From: Thermoanaerobaculia bacterium
GTDB lineage: Bacteria; Acidobacteriota; Thermoanaerobaculia; Multivoradales; JAHEKO01
Direction: 5' to 3'
DNA: 64,000 nt
Assembly (NCBI GenBank): GCA_947259925.1
Contig: CAMYOG010000053.1
Span: 62,001-126,000, forward strand
Positions 17,528 through 26,673 of the stretch are shown here, piece after piece. Positions within the stretch are counted from its first letter, which is position 1. Each line of letters begins with the position of its first letter. A program made the translations under genes and the position numbers. Under the pieces are notes generated by a model. That model had not been told where the DNA came from and made no database searches. It saw only the letters and a program-made list of their open reading frames with translations.

Positions 17528-18778
17528 CTAGAGGTTGGCGACGATCGCTTCACCGAACTCCGAGGTCTTGACCTCGGTCGCACCGGTCATCTGGCGTGCC
17601 AGATCGTAGGTGACCCGCTTGTCGGCGATCGCCGCGGCGAGCGCGTTCTCCACCGCTGTCGCCGCCTCACCCCAGCCGAGCCAGCGGAGCATCATCGCCC
17701 CGGAGAGGATCAGCGAGCCCGGGTTGACCTTGTCGAGCCCGGCGTACTTCGGCGCCGTACCGTGGGTCGCCTCGAACAGCGCCAGCCCGTCGCCCTCGTT
17801 GCTGCCGGGCGCCATGCCGAGGCCGCCCACCTGGGCCGCCAGGGCGTCGGACAGGTAATCGCCGTTCAGGTTGGTGGTCGCGATCACCTGGTACTCAGCC
17901 GGCCGCAGCAGCACCTGCTGGAACATCGCGTCGGCGATCCGGTCCTTGACCAGGATCTTCCCTTCCGGCAGCTTGCCATCCAGCTCGTCCCAGAGCCGGC
18001 TCTCGGAGATGGTGACCTCGCCGAACTCCTCGCTCGCGACCTGGTAGCCCCACTCTTTGAACGCGCCTTCGGTGTACTTCATGATGTTGCCCTTGTGCAC
18101 GAGCGTGACGTCCGTGCGCCCCTCGCGAACAGCGTGCTCGAGCGCCTTGCGCACCAAGCGCTTGCTGCCGGTCACCGAGATCGGCTTGACGCCGATGCCG
18201 CTGTCCTCGCGCACCCGCTTGCCGAGGCTGTCGCGCAGGAAGCCGATGATCTCCTGGGCGCCTTTCGAGCCCTCCTCCCACTCGATGCCGGCATAGACGT
18301 CCTCGGTGTTCTCGCGAAAGACGATCATGTCCACCTTCGAGGCCGCGCGCACCGGTGACGGCACACCTTTGAAGTGCCGCACCGGCCGCACGCAGGCGTA
18401 GAGATCGAGCAGCTGGCGGAGGGATACGTTCAGGCTGCGGATGCCGCCGCCGACCGGTGTTGTGAGCGGCCCCTTGATCGCGGCCCGATAGTGCCGGATC
18501 GCGTCCACGGTCTCCTGCGGCAGCCACTCGTCGTAGCGCTCCTTGGCCTTCTCGCCGGCGAAGATCTCGAGCCAGGCGATCGATCGCGAGCCGCCATACT
18601 TCTTCTCCACCGCCGCATCCAGCACGCGGCGGGTAGCCGCCCAGATGTCGGGGCCGATGCCGTCACCTTCGATGAACGGAACGATAGGCCGATCGGGGAC
18701 TTCGAGCACCCCATCCTGCCACTTGATCTCATCGCCGTCGGCCGGCGGATTCAGCCTTCCCGGAGCCTCACTCACCAT
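17528..18778 (-). CDS. icd: NADP-type isocitrate dehydrogenase
   Basis: 416 residues, the length of E. coli Icd. Motifs: [33 protein letters not shown] (containing the Ser that AceK phosphorylates in enterics), [37 protein letters not shown] and [23 protein letters not shown]. Converts isocitrate to 2-oxoglutarate in the TCA cycle. A second, distinct isocitrate/isopropylmalate-type dehydrogenase lies at 49-50 kb. GTGAGG precedes the ATG. Confidence 0.95.
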   Translation of the reverse strand: MVSEAPGRLNPPADGDEIKWQDGVLEVPDRPIVPFIEGDGIGPDIWAATRRVLDAAVEKKYGGSRSIAWLEIFAGEKAKERYDEWLPQETVDAIRHYRAAIKGPLTTPVGGGIRSLNVSLRQLLDLYACVRPVRHFKGVPSPVRAASKVDMIVFRENTEDVYAGIEWEEGSKGAQEIIGFLRDSLGKRVREDSGIGVKPISVTGSKRLVRKALEHAVREGRTDVTLVHKGNIMKYTEGAFKEWGYQVASEEFGEVTISESRLWDELDGKLPEGKILVKDRIADAMFQQVLLRPAEYQVIATTNLNGDYLSDALAAQVGGLGMAPGSNEGDGLALFEATHGTAPKYAGLDKVNPGSLILSGAMMLRWLGWGEAATAVENALAAAIADKRVTYDLARQMTGATEVKTSEFGEAIVANL

Positions 18779-18882
18779 CAGTGCCTCACCTGTAGATGTC
18801 GAAATGCCGGCGGGGCGATCAGCTGTCAGATCCCCGGCCGGACCAGGCCGAACGTATCACAGGCGCATGGTAGATTCCCGAG

Positions 18883-19284
18883 GTGGATTGGGAGCCTCTG
18901 GTCGAGATCGCGACCGCCGCTCGCGAGCGTGCATACGCCCCGTTCAGCTCGTTCCGGGTCGGCTCCGCGGTGGCCATGGACGACGGCTCGATCCACCCGG
19001 GCTGCAACGTCGAGAACCGCTCGTTCGGGGCCACGATCTGTGCCGAGCGGGTCGCCGTCACCGCCGCCGTGGCCCACGGCGCCCGGCGGCTGCGAGCGGT
19101 CGTGGTGGTCAGCGGCACCGTCCCGCCAGCGCCTCCCTGCGGCCTCTGCCTGGAGGTACTGACCGAGTTCGGTGACCCCGAGGTACCGGTCCTTCTGGTC
19201 AGCACCGAGGGTGCCCGCCAAGAGACCACCCTGGGCGAGCTCCACCCCCACCCGTTCGACTTCTCTAAACCGGGGACAGGTTGA
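18883..19284 (+). CDS. cdd: Cytidine deaminase
   Basis: 133 residues. Tetrameric CDA signatures: NVENRSFGATICAERVA with C53-A-E55 and the zinc ligands in PPCGLCLEVLTEFGD (C86, C89). Deaminates cytidine and deoxycytidine in pyrimidine salvage. GTG start at 18883 with no Shine-Dalgarno and TAGATT at 18871-18876, six bases upstream, so probably leaderless. The last residues (KPGTG) and the TGA stop are encoded inside the left arm of the inverted repeat that begins at 19271, so the C-terminus was probably rewritten by insertion of that element. Confidence 0.92.
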   Translation: MDWEPLVEIATAARERAYAPFSSFRVGSAVAMDDGSIHPGCNVENRSFGATICAERVAVTAAVAHGARRLRAVVVVSGTVPPAPPCGLCLEVLTEFGDPEVPVLLVSTEGARQETTLGELHPHPFDFSKPGTG

Positions 19285-19413
19285 CAATTTCAGGCAGCCT
19301 TACGCAGCCGCTCTACTACCTAGCGCTCGCTGAATCATCAAACGGTGCCCGAATCAGTGCGACGGCTGTGCTGGTGCTGTGTAATGCTGTCTGAAATTGT
19401 CAACCTGTCCCCG
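19271..19413. repeat. 143-bp inverted-repeat element (REP/MITE-like) between convergent genes
   Basis: Left arm 19271-19298 and right arm 19386-19413 are 28-base inverted repeats with one mismatch; each begins CGGGGACAGGTTGACAATTT read inward. About 87 bases lie between them, without an open frame or recognisable gene. The arms resemble, in layout, the ends found beside REP-associated tyrosine (Y1) transposases, but no transposase is present here. The left arm encodes the last codons and stop of cdd; the right arm ends two bases before the mqnD stop. Confidence 0.75.
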
Positions 19414-19415
19414 AA

Positions 19416-20258
19416 TTAGAGGAACTCGGCCTCGACGCGGGCCGGGAGGATACCGGCCTGGTGGCCGCGATCGAGGAGCTGCTGGACGGCCTGGCGGCCG
19501 GCCTCGCCGTAGTCGCGGGTCCACTCGTTGACGTACATGGAGACGAAGCGGTCCGAGCGGACCTCGTCCTGCTCGAGGTCGCGGGCGTAGCGGATCGCGT
19601 AGGCGAGCGCCTCCTCGCGGTTGTCCAGGGCGTAGTTGATGCTGTCGGTCAAGAGCCGGCAGAGCCGCTGACGGATCTCCGGGTCGAGGTCGCGCCGGAT
19701 GCCGTTGCAGCCGAGCGGCAGCGGCCCGCCGGTCTCCTCGTGCCACCAGGCACCCAGGTCGACGATCGCGTGTAGCCCACGATCTCCGAAAGTGAGCTGA
19801 CCTTCGTGAATCACGACGCCCGCCGCGACTTCGCCCTGCTCGACCACGTCGAGTATCCGGTCGAACGGCACGATCCGCGTCGTAGCGGCCGGATACCAGA
19901 GCTTGAGCGCCAGGTGGGCGGTCGTCAGCTCGCCCGGGATGGCGATCTCCGCACCGGCGAGCTGGTCACGCTCGTGCGGCTTCGCCGCCACCACCACCGG
20001 ACCGTAGCCGTCACCGAAGCTGGCGCCGGACGGCATCAGCAGGTACCGGTCGGCGAGGTGCGCGTAGCCGTGGAACGACAGTGCCGTGATCTCGTAGGTG
20101 CCTTCGAACGCGGCCTGATTCAGGGTCTCGATGTCCTCGAGAACGTGCGAGATCGCCAGGCCCTCGGTGTCGAGGATGCCCTGCGTCATGGCGTAGAACA
20201 TGAACGCATCGTCCGAATCGGGGCTGTGCGCGATCCGGATCTGAACCGGCTCCGTCAT
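19416..20258 (-). CDS. mqnD: 1,4-dihydroxy-6-naphthoate synthase-type menaquinone protein
   Basis: 280 residues, family length. IRIAHSPDSDDAFMFYAMTQ, FEGTYEITALSFHGYAHLAD and PSGASFGDGYGPVVVA match the MqnA/MqnD periplasmic-binding-protein-like fold. The family acts in the futalosine route to menaquinone, forming 1,4-dihydroxy-6-naphthoate. No other mqn gene is in the window, so a related lyase role cannot be ruled out. The stop TAA is two bases from the inverted-repeat element. Confidence 0.8.
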   Translation of the reverse strand: MTEPVQIRIAHSPDSDDAFMFYAMTQGILDTEGLAISHVLEDIETLNQAAFEGTYEITALSFHGYAHLADRYLLMPSGASFGDGYGPVVVAAKPHERDQLAGAEIAIPGELTTAHLALKLWYPAATTRIVPFDRILDVVEQGEVAAGVVIHEGQLTFGDRGLHAIVDLGAWWHEETGGPLPLGCNGIRRDLDPEIRQRLCRLLTDSINYALDNREEALAYAIRYARDLEQDEVRSDRFVSMYVNEWTRDYGEAGRQAVQQLLDRGHQAGILPARVEAEFL

Positions 20259-20272
20259 GGCGCGCGAGGCTA

Positions 20273-21307
20273 TCAGACGTTGCGTAGCTCGACTTCGGGA
20301 ACCAGCTCGCCGACCACCGTTCCTCGGTGATTGTGGATCTCGACGCGCCGGAACGAGGCGAGCTCCGCCAGCTCCGAGGCGCTCAAGACGCCCGCCTGAC
20401 GGAGCAGATCGAGGACCACGCCGGGCCGGCAGTTCTGATCACCGTTCGCAACCTTGAGCGCCACACCGAGCGCCACCGGGCCGCGAACCGCGACCGCGTA
20501 GTAGCCCTGGGCCCCTTCTTTGCCGAGAATCCTCCCCCCGGTGACTTCCATCAGCCGGGTCGTGAAGTGGCCCGGCCCGGCGACCATCTCCGGTACCGTG
20601 GTCATCGCCTCGACAATACGGTGGACCGCGGCGACGCGCTCGGCGTCCAGGCCGGCGGCCTCGGGGTCGGCCAGCGCCGCGTATGCCCGGGCGGTGGCCC
20701 TCAGCGGCAGGTTGCAGGTCGGCAGCGTGCAGCCGTCGGTGCCCAGTCCGACGTCGTCCGCGTCGACCCCCGCGAACAGAGCGATCTCATCCAGAATCCG
20801 CTGTTGCAGCGGGTGTTCGAGGTCGGCGTAGTTCTCGATCGGCAAGTCGAGCAGCCGGCAAGCGCAGAGCATGCCGGCGTGCTTGCCCGAGCAGTTGTTC
20901 TGCAGGACCCGGGGGGCCTCGCCGCGCTCACGCAGAGTCCGGCGCACCTCCCGATCGAACGGTGGGTGGGTGCCACACAGCAGATCGTCCTCGGTGCAGC
21001 CGGCGCGCTCGAGAATCGACGCGACCCGCTCCTCGTGCGCCGGCGTGCCGACGTGCGAGGCACAGATCACCGCCAGATCCGCCGGCTCGAGCGAGAAGCG
21101 CTTCGCTCCTCCGGTCATCAACAGCTCGAGCGCCTGAAACGGCTTGGCGACCGAGCGCATGAAGACCTGGACGTCCGGGTCACCGACGCGGCCGACCAGC
21201 TCGCCGGACGGGGTGACGACAGCGGCGGCCCCGTAGTGCCAGTCCTCGCTCTGCCCGTTTCTCAGGGCGCGAGCTACCAGTTCGAAAGCCGAGCCGTCGG
21301 TGCGCAA
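20273..21307 (-). CDS. L-asparaginase II family protein
   Basis: 344 residues if the TTG at 21305-21307 is the start. MRSVAKPFQALELLMTGGA, ICASHVGTPAHEERV, NNCSGKHAGMLCACR and GTDGCTLPTCNLPL match the Rhizobium-type thermolabile asparaginase family, which hydrolyses asparagine to aspartate and ammonia and is unrelated to E. coli AnsA/AnsB. The start overlaps the aconitase stop (TGACATTG), so the two are probably translationally coupled; a strong Shine-Dalgarno is lacking and the exact start is uncertain. Confidence 0.88.
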   Translation of the reverse strand: MRTDGSAFELVARALRNGQSEDWHYGAAAVVTPSGELVGRVGDPDVQVFMRSVAKPFQALELLMTGGAKRFSLEPADLAVICASHVGTPAHEERVASILERAGCTEDDLLCGTHPPFDREVRRTLRERGEAPRVLQNNCSGKHAGMLCACRLLDLPIENYADLEHPLQQRILDEIALFAGVDADDVGLGTDGCTLPTCNLPLRATARAYAALADPEAAGLDAERVAAVHRIVEAMTTVPEMVAGPGHFTTRLMEVTGGRILGKEGAQGYYAVAVRGPVALGVALKVANGDQNCRPGVVLDLLRQAGVLSASELAELASFRRVEIHNHRGTVVGELVPEVELRNV

Positions 21308-21309
21308 TG

Positions 21310-23334
21310 TCAGGGAGCCGCCACTCCGGCGCCCGGCGCCGCCGCTTCGGTCACATCGGGCTCGAACATGCCCGGATGGTAGGCGGTGATCTCGCCGGTG
21401 AAGGCGGAGGCGGCCACCGACAGCGGCGAGGCGAGATAGAGACGGCCCGGACCCGACCTTCCCTTGTAGTTGCGGTTGATCGCCGACACGGTCACCTGCT
21501 CCTCGTCGACCGAGACGCCCGGACCGCAACCGATGCAGGCGCCGCAGCCGGGAGAGATGAGTCTGACGCCGGCGCGCTCGAACGTGTCGACGAATCCTGC
21601 CCGACGGCAGTAGTCCTCGACCTCCCGGGATCCGAACTGGATGAGGAACTCGACACCATCGGCGACCCGGCGGCCGGCGTCCACGGCCTCCTTGACCACG
21701 CGGTGATAGAAGCGCAGGTCGTCCACCTTGCCGGCGGTGCAGCTACCCCCGTAGGCGATCTGGATCGGCACCCGCCCGAGCTCGTCGATGTAGGCGCCGT
21801 TGGTCGGGTCGGACGGGATGCCGCGGTTCGGATCCCCCGGGTGCGCGACCATCGGTCGGATGTGCGCCAGATCGATCGTGTGGACCCCTCCTTCGTAGTG
21901 GGCGCCCTCGTCAGGGTGGACCGACGCGGCACGCATCGCTGCGATGTCGGCGTCCGGCCGGTTGGCCGCGATCCAGCGCAGGGTCTCGTCGTCGGCTTCG
22001 ACAATCGCCGTGCGCGCGGAGCACTCGGTGGCCATATTGGTGAGGGTGGCGCGCTCGTCCATCGACAGTGAGGCGAGGCCTTCGCCGGTGAACTCCATCA
22101 CCCGCTTGAGGGTCATCTGCGGCTTGGCGAAGGTGAGCAGGATGTGGAGCATCAGATCCTTCGCCGTGACGCCGTCGCGCAGGCTACCGATCAGCTCGAA
22201 GCGGATCGACTCAGGAACCTCGACGGTCGTAAAGCCCGAGTACACGAGGTTGGCGTACTCGGTCGTGCCGACGCCCCACGTCAGCGCGTTGTTGCAGCCG
22301 CCCATGCAGGTGTGGCTGTCGGTCGCCTGCACGAACTCGCCCGGCGAGACCAGCTGCTGGCGCGCCAGCTCGTGACAGATACCTGGGGACACGCCGTCAC
22401 GGGCCGAGAAGTCCCGCACCCCGGTGTGGCGCTGGAAGACCCGCTGCAGCTCCCGTAGCTCCTCGATCTTGCCGAGAAACGCCTGCATCTTCGGCACCTC
22501 GTCGGCGTAGATCAGGTGATCCTCGAAGACGGCGAAGCGCTCGGGCTCCTGGATCGCGTAGTCCGCGCCGTACTCCTCGCCCAGGAAGTGATGGACCTGC
22601 GCGGTAGTGAACTCGTGCGAGTAGCCACCGTCGACCCGCACCACCAGCGCGTCGCCAGGCCGGACGCTGCTGCCGTCGTCGTCTCGCCGATGTCGAGCGA
22701 GAATCTTCTCGGCCATCGTCTGGGGAGCCGAGCTCGACTCCGCCCGCGGCAGGCTCAGCTCGCCGGCGGCGAGACGCTTCGAGAACGCGAACAGCCCACC
22801 CGAACGCACCTTGAGCTGGGTGATCGGATCGTAGCGCCGGTAGAACTCCTCGAGCTCTACCCCTTCGCCCGCCTGCAGACGGAGGAGGAGCTCGTGGTCA
22901 CCCATCAGCACGCCCTGATTGATGTTGTTGGCGGCGTGAATCGGGGCGAACGAGGCAGCGATCGCGATCCGGATGCCGGCCCACTTCTCGGCCTGCACCG
23001 CGGTTTCCCGCGAGCTACCGACGCCCTTGCGCAGGCCCGAGACGATCGCCTCGAAGTTGCCGTCGATCAGGGCATCGCGGCCGAAGAGACGCTCGCCGTC
23101 GACGATCAGTCCGGCATAGGCGTCCCGCGCCAGATCCTCCGGACGATACGAGAAGCAGACCCACGCCGGCGTCATGGCGTCGGTATTGATGTCGTCCAGT
23201 AGATCGTCGACCGTGAGGTCCGACATCCGCAAGTTCAGCTCGCCGCTCAGCTGGCGGCGGATCAGCTCTGGGTCCTTGGTCAGGAAAAGCACCCGCTTTT
23301 CCGGATTCAGTCGCACGATCTCGGGTGGTCTCAT
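21310..23334 (-). CDS. Aconitase-family hydratase with the swivel domain first
   Basis: 674 residues. The LeuD-like swivel domain comes first (about residues 45-200: DDINTDAMTPAWVCF, GVGSSRETAVQAEKW, IAASFAPIHAANNINQGVLM). The catalytic LeuC-like domain follows (about 255-645). The three iron-sulfur cysteines are visible in GGSCTAGKVDD and SPGCGACIGCGPG, and the substrate loop in VQATDSHTCMGGCNNALTWGVG. Domain order is opposite to AcnA but like AcnB, without AcnB's N-terminal helical domain. It may be the TCA aconitase of this organism or a related hydro-lyase; the sequence alone does not decide. Confidence 0.85.
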   Translation of the reverse strand: MRPPEIVRLNPEKRVLFLTKDPELIRRQLSGELNLRMSDLTVDDLLDDINTDAMTPAWVCFSYRPEDLARDAYAGLIVDGERLFGRDALIDGNFEAIVSGLRKGVGSSRETAVQAEKWAGIRIAIAASFAPIHAANNINQGVLMGDHELLLRLQAGEGVELEEFYRRYDPITQLKVRSGGLFAFSKRLAAGELSLPRAESSSAPQTMAEKILARHRRDDDGSSVRPGDALVVRVDGGYSHEFTTAQVHHFLGEEYGADYAIQEPERFAVFEDHLIYADEVPKMQAFLGKIEELRELQRVFQRHTGVRDFSARDGVSPGICHELARQQLVSPGEFVQATDSHTCMGGCNNALTWGVGTTEYANLVYSGFTTVEVPESIRFELIGSLRDGVTAKDLMLHILLTFAKPQMTLKRVMEFTGEGLASLSMDERATLTNMATECSARTAIVEADDETLRWIAANRPDADIAAMRAASVHPDEGAHYEGGVHTIDLAHIRPMVAHPGDPNRGIPSDPTNGAYIDELGRVPIQIAYGGSCTAGKVDDLRFYHRVVKEAVDAGRRVADGVEFLIQFGSREVEDYCRRAGFVDTFERAGVRLISPGCGACIGCGPGVSVDEEQVTVSAINRNYKGRSGPGRLYLASPLSVAASAFTGEITAYHPGMFEPDVTEAAAPGAGVAAP

Positions 23335-23485
23335 GAGGGATCGCCGGTCGGGCCTCGGCCTTGGGCCGGACTCGTATTGGTGGGCGGGCGGGCCAACCGG
23401 CCACCCTTATTCTACCGCAGGCCCGAGCCCGCGGAGACGGCCCGTGGGCCCGGGCGCGAGCCAGAGTTGATACCTTGGAGTGTCG

Positions 23486-24190
23486 ATGTGTGGCCGCTAC
23501 AGCCTCTCCGCTCCGAGCGATCTGGTGGCCGAGGTCTTCGACCTCGAGACGGTGACCGAGCTCGAGCCCCGCTACAACATCGCCCCGACCCAGGAAGCGC
23601 CGATCGTGCGCGCCGGCGACGACGGCAGCCGGCGGCTCGAGATGGCGCGATGGGGCCTGGTGCCGTGGTGGGCGAAGGAGGTCTCGATCGGACAGCGGAC
23701 GATCAACGCACGGTCGGAGTCCGTCGGTGAGACCCGTACCTTTCGCGACTCCTACCGGACTCGCCGCTGTCTGGTTCCGGCCGACGGCTTCTACGAGTGG
23801 CAAGCGCGTGGCGGCGGCAAGCAGCCGTTCCACCTGACGCTCGCCGACGGCACCCCGTTCGCCTTCGCGGGTCTCTACGATCTCTGGCGCCGGGCCGAGG
23901 ACGAGTGGCTCGAGTCGTTCACCATCCTGACCACCCGGCCAAACTCACTCCTCGCCCCGATCCACGACCGGATGCCGGTCATCCTGCCGGCCGCGGCACA
24001 CGCGCTCTGGCTCGACCCGAGCGTCGAGGAGGCCGAGAGCCTCGAGGCGCTGTTCGACCCCTACCCCGCCGGGCGGATGCTGGCGACGCCGGTCAGCACC
24101 CTGGTCAACAGCCCCCACCACGACGATCCGCGCTGCATCGAGGAGGTAGTCCTCGAGCCGACGCCGGAGAATCTGACGCTCTGGGACTGA
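23486..24190 (+). CDS. yedK: HMCES/YedK-type abasic-site DNA-protein crosslinking protein (SRAP family)
   Basis: 234 residues from ATG 23486, which puts the catalytic Cys at position 2 (MCGRYS). GGAG lies 5 bases upstream. Other SRAP residues: PRYNIAPTQ, INARSES, CLVPADGFYEWQ and LAPIHDRMPVILP with the conserved His. The family forms a thiazolidine crosslink with abasic sites in single-stranded DNA, shielding them from breakage. Single gene, divergent from the aconitase. Confidence 0.93.
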   Translation: MCGRYSLSAPSDLVAEVFDLETVTELEPRYNIAPTQEAPIVRAGDDGSRRLEMARWGLVPWWAKEVSIGQRTINARSESVGETRTFRDSYRTRRCLVPADGFYEWQARGGGKQPFHLTLADGTPFAFAGLYDLWRRAEDEWLESFTILTTRPNSLLAPIHDRMPVILPAAAHALWLDPSVEEAESLEALFDPYPAGRMLATPVSTLVNSPHHDDPRCIEEVVLEPTPENLTLWD

Positions 24191-24214
24191 GCGAAGCGTC
24201 GAGTGATCGGTTGC

Positions 24215-24243
24215 TTGACCGCTGCCCAGCCCCATTACATAAT
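24215..24243 (+). promoter_or_regulatory. Sigma-70-like promoter of the response regulator
   Basis: TTGACC (24215-24220), 17-base spacer, CATAAT (24238-24243): the best -35/-10 pair in the window. The ATG of the regulator follows at 24279, with GAGG at 24268-24271. Confidence 0.6.
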
Positions 24244-24278
24244 GGCTTTCGAACCGGTTCCTTCAATGAGGTTGCTAG

Positions 24279-25034
24279 ATGATGTCGGTGCTACCTGCAT
24301 CCGAGGAAGGCAGCGGCCTTCCTACCGACGGCTCGGAGGCGCGAGAGCGGCGCGTTCTTGCCGTTGACGACGATCCCGAGGTCCGTCAGGTAATCGTCGC
24401 CGCGCTGGAAAAGGCGGACTATACGGTCTGGTCGACCGAGTCGGCCGAAGAGGCGCTGGAGCTCCTGAACGATCGGGGTCTCCCCCACCTGGCGATCGTC
24501 GATATCCGGCTGCCCGGCCTCGACGGCTTGGCCCTGTGCCAGAAGATCCACGAGATCAGCGACGTGCCGATCCTCGTCCTCACGGTGGTCGACAAGCAGG
24601 AGACCGTGGTCAGCACGATCGAGCGTTTCGCCGAGGACTACATGATCAAGCCGTTCAACCCGCCCGAGCTGGCGGCGCGAATCGGCCGCATCCTCCGCCG
24701 CATGGGCGACTTCACCTACACTCTCGAGCCCCAGATCCGGGTCGACGATCATCTGGCCGTCGACTTCGTGCAGCAGCGGGCGATCGCCGGCGGCCGTCCC
24801 CTCGCGCTGACGCCGACCGAGACCAAGCTGCTCTACATCCTGATGAAGAACGCCGGCAAGACGGTGCTGACCAGCTTCATCCTGCGCCGGGTGTGGGCTC
24901 AGGACGAAGCGGACGAGAACACCCTGCGGGTTCACATCCACCGGCTGCGCCAGAAGATCGAGATCTCGCCGAGCCGGCCGCGCTACGTGGTCACCGAGCG
25001 CGGCGTCGGCTACAGCTTCATCCCGCCCGGCTAG
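24279..25034 (+). CDS. OmpR/PhoB-family response regulator
   Basis: 251 residues. Receiver domain about 25-140 with the acidic pocket (AVDDD), phospho-acceptor D75 in IVDIRLPG, the Thr in LTVVDKQE and K124 in IKPFNPPE. The C-terminal winged helix, about 150-250, has LTPTETKLLYILMKNAGKTVL and VHIHRLRQKIE...GVGYSFI. A 25-residue N-terminal extension precedes the receiver. No histidine kinase gene is adjacent; the convergent HPt gene is the only phosphorelay partner nearby. The last bases overlap the HPt stop through a shared CTAG. Confidence 0.95.
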   Translation: MMSVLPASEEGSGLPTDGSEARERRVLAVDDDPEVRQVIVAALEKADYTVWSTESAEEALELLNDRGLPHLAIVDIRLPGLDGLALCQKIHEISDVPILVLTVVDKQETVVSTIERFAEDYMIKPFNPPELAARIGRILRRMGDFTYTLEPQIRVDDHLAVDFVQQRAIAGGRPLALTPTETKLLYILMKNAGKTVLTSFILRRVWAQDEADENTLRVHIHRLRQKIEISPSRPRYVVTERGVGYSFIPPG

Positions 25035-25039
25035 GCGGG
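25022..25039. terminator. Hairpin across convergent stop codons
   Basis: CCCGCC (25022-25027) and GGCGGG (25034-25039) pair around a six-base loop containing the shared CTAG stops. No T-tract follows on either side, so termination function is tentative. Confidence 0.35.
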
Positions 25040-25390
25040 TCCATCGCCCGCCAGGCCCGCGAGCTCACCGCTCAAGAGCTCTACCAGCTCGTCAACGCCG
25101 GCCTCCAACTCGGGCACCCGCGCCAGTAGCTCGTCCGTCTGGCCGTCGTCGGCGAGCCCTTCGAGTACACCGGCGAGCTTGGAGAGCTCCATCGCACCGA
25201 GCATTGCCGAGCTCGAGCGGAGCGAGTGGACGGCACGCGTCAGCTCCTCCAGATCCTCGCTCGCCACCGCTGCGTGCAGATCACGCAGTCGAGTCGGAGC
25301 GTGCTCCACGAACGTCCGGAACAGCTGTCCGACCAGCTCGTCCCCTCCCAGCCTGCGGAGCGGGCCGACGACGGCCGGATCCAGCTTCAT
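25031..25390 (-). CDS. Stand-alone HPt phosphotransfer protein
   Basis: 119 residues, an all-helical HPt domain. RAVHSLRSSSAMLGA carries the phospho-acceptor His55; FRTFVEHAPTRLRDL and SKLAGVLEGLA are the flanking helices. HPt proteins relay phosphate between receivers in multistep phosphorelays. It lies 2 bases after the CnaB-TPR gene, last in an operon begun by the M2 peptidase, and is convergent with the response regulator at 24.3-25.0 kb. Confidence 0.88.
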   Translation of the reverse strand: MKLDPAVVGPLRRLGGDELVGQLFRTFVEHAPTRLRDLHAAVASEDLEELTRAVHSLRSSSAMLGAMELSKLAGVLEGLADDGQTDELLARVPELEAGVDELVELLSGELAGLAGDGPA

Positions 25391-25392
25391 CG

Positions 25393-26673
25393 CTACTCGA
25401 GTCCGGCGAGCATCTCGCGCGCCACCGCCGCCTCTGGGTCGTCAGGCGCCAGCTCGAGGAACCGTGACAGGTGCGTCTTGGCCGCCGCGATGTCTCCGCC
25501 ACTGGCATTGGCGAGGCCGAAGAAGTAGTGCGCCTGCGCGTAGTCGGGGTTTGCCCGCAGCACCTTCTCGAACGCCGAGAGCGCCAGCTCGTTGCGGCCG
25601 GCGTTGAAGTGCTCGACGCCCTCTTCGAAGAATGCCTCCACCACCTGCGCCGGATCGACCGCCGCCATCCGATCGAACGTGGCCATCGCCGCGGCCTCGT
25701 CACCCTCCCTCATCTGCAGGTGGTAGAGCAGCCGGAGTCCGCGTGCGTCCTCGGGCTCGACCTCGAGATAGGCCACGGTGTGCTCGCGGGCGACCTCGTA
25801 GTTGCCGCTGTTGAGCTCGATCTGACCGAGGATCAGATGCGCCGGCGAGAGGTTCGGATCGAGCGACAACGCCTGCTCGTAGCGCGCTTTCGCCGTGGTC
25901 CAGTCGCCGGATCGGGCGGCGCGCGCACCGGCGTTGAAGGCCCGCACGGCGACCTTGTCGGCGACCTTGCCCGAGGCGGCCATCTGCTCGAGTACTTCGA
26001 GCGCGCGGTCGTACTGCTCGAGGTCCCAGAGCGAGTCGAACAGCACGATCTGGCTCAGGTCTTCGTCGGGCACCAGCTCGTTCGCTTTCTCGGCGTGCGG
26101 CAGTGCCGCCGCCGCGTCCTTTTCGCGCGCCAGATAGATCCGGGCGAGGGCGAGATGCGCGAGGCCGAGGTTGGCGTCCTCCTCGAGCGACTGCTGGAAG
26201 AACTCGGCCGCGGCGGCGAAGTCACCCTTGGCAAAGAGCTGGACGCCCTGATTGTAGACCTTGGCGGCCTTGTCCTTGCGCTGTAGCTCGGCCATCTGCT
26301 CCGGAGCCATCGCCTGGCCGGCGAGCATCGTGTAGACCGGCTTGACCGTTCCGCCGACGATCGGGTCGAGCGATTCCTGCACGGTCTGGAACCCTTCCTT
26401 CTCCAACTTGATGACGAAGTCGCGCGTCGCGTTGAGCACCGTGATCGTGAACTTGCCCTTCCGGTTGGTCTTCGCCTTGCGGTGGATATCGAGACCGACG
26501 GCGGAGACCGTCACCTGGACCCCTTCGATCGGCTTCTCCGCCTCGTCGACGACCAAGCCACTGATGCGTCCCTCGGTTCCGGCTTCCGCCACGCCGCCCG
26601 AGAGCAGCAGCGCGGCCACCGCGGCGACCGCTATCCAGATGCGGGTCTTGTCTGTTCTCCAGTAGCTCGTCAT
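25393..26673 (-). CDS. Secreted CnaB-like/TPR protein
   Basis: 426 residues from ATG 26673, with GGAGGAG upstream. Signal peptide or anchor (IWIAVAAVAALLLSGGVAEA), then a carboxypeptidase-regulatory/CnaB-like beta domain (about 30-110: RISGLVVDEAEKPIEGVQVTV, GKFTITVLNATRDFVIKLEKEGF). Six or more TPR units follow (about 135-425: YNQGVQLFAKGDFAAAAEFFQQSL, HLILGQIELNSGNYEVA, NAGRNELALSAFEKVLRANPDYAQA). A periplasmic scaffold is the likely role. The start overlaps the previous gene's stop (TGATG). Confidence 0.82.
   Translation of the reverse strand: MTSYWRTDKTRIWIAVAAVAALLLSGGVAEAGTEGRISGLVVDEAEKPIEGVQVTVSAVGLDIHRKAKTNRKGKFTITVLNATRDFVIKLEKEGFQTVQESLDPIVGGTVKPVYTMLAGQAMAPEQMAELQRKDKAAKVYNQGVQLFAKGDFAAAAEFFQQSLEEDANLGLAHLALARIYLAREKDAAAALPHAEKANELVPDEDLSQIVLFDSLWDLEQYDRALEVLEQMAASGKVADKVAVRAFNAGARAARSGDWTTAKARYEQALSLDPNLSPAHLILGQIELNSGNYEVAREHTVAYLEVEPEDARGLRLLYHLQMREGDEAAAMATFDRMAAVDPAQVVEAFFEEGVEHFNAGRNELALSAFEKVLRANPDYAQAHYFFGLANASGGDIAAAKTHLSRFLELAPDDPEAAVAREMLAGLE

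Noticed and set aside
20273-21529. Upstream extension of the asparaginase into the aconitase gene
   Set aside because: The extra 74 residues are Arg/Gly-rich shadow of the aconitase C-terminus; family homology starts near RTDGSAFELV.
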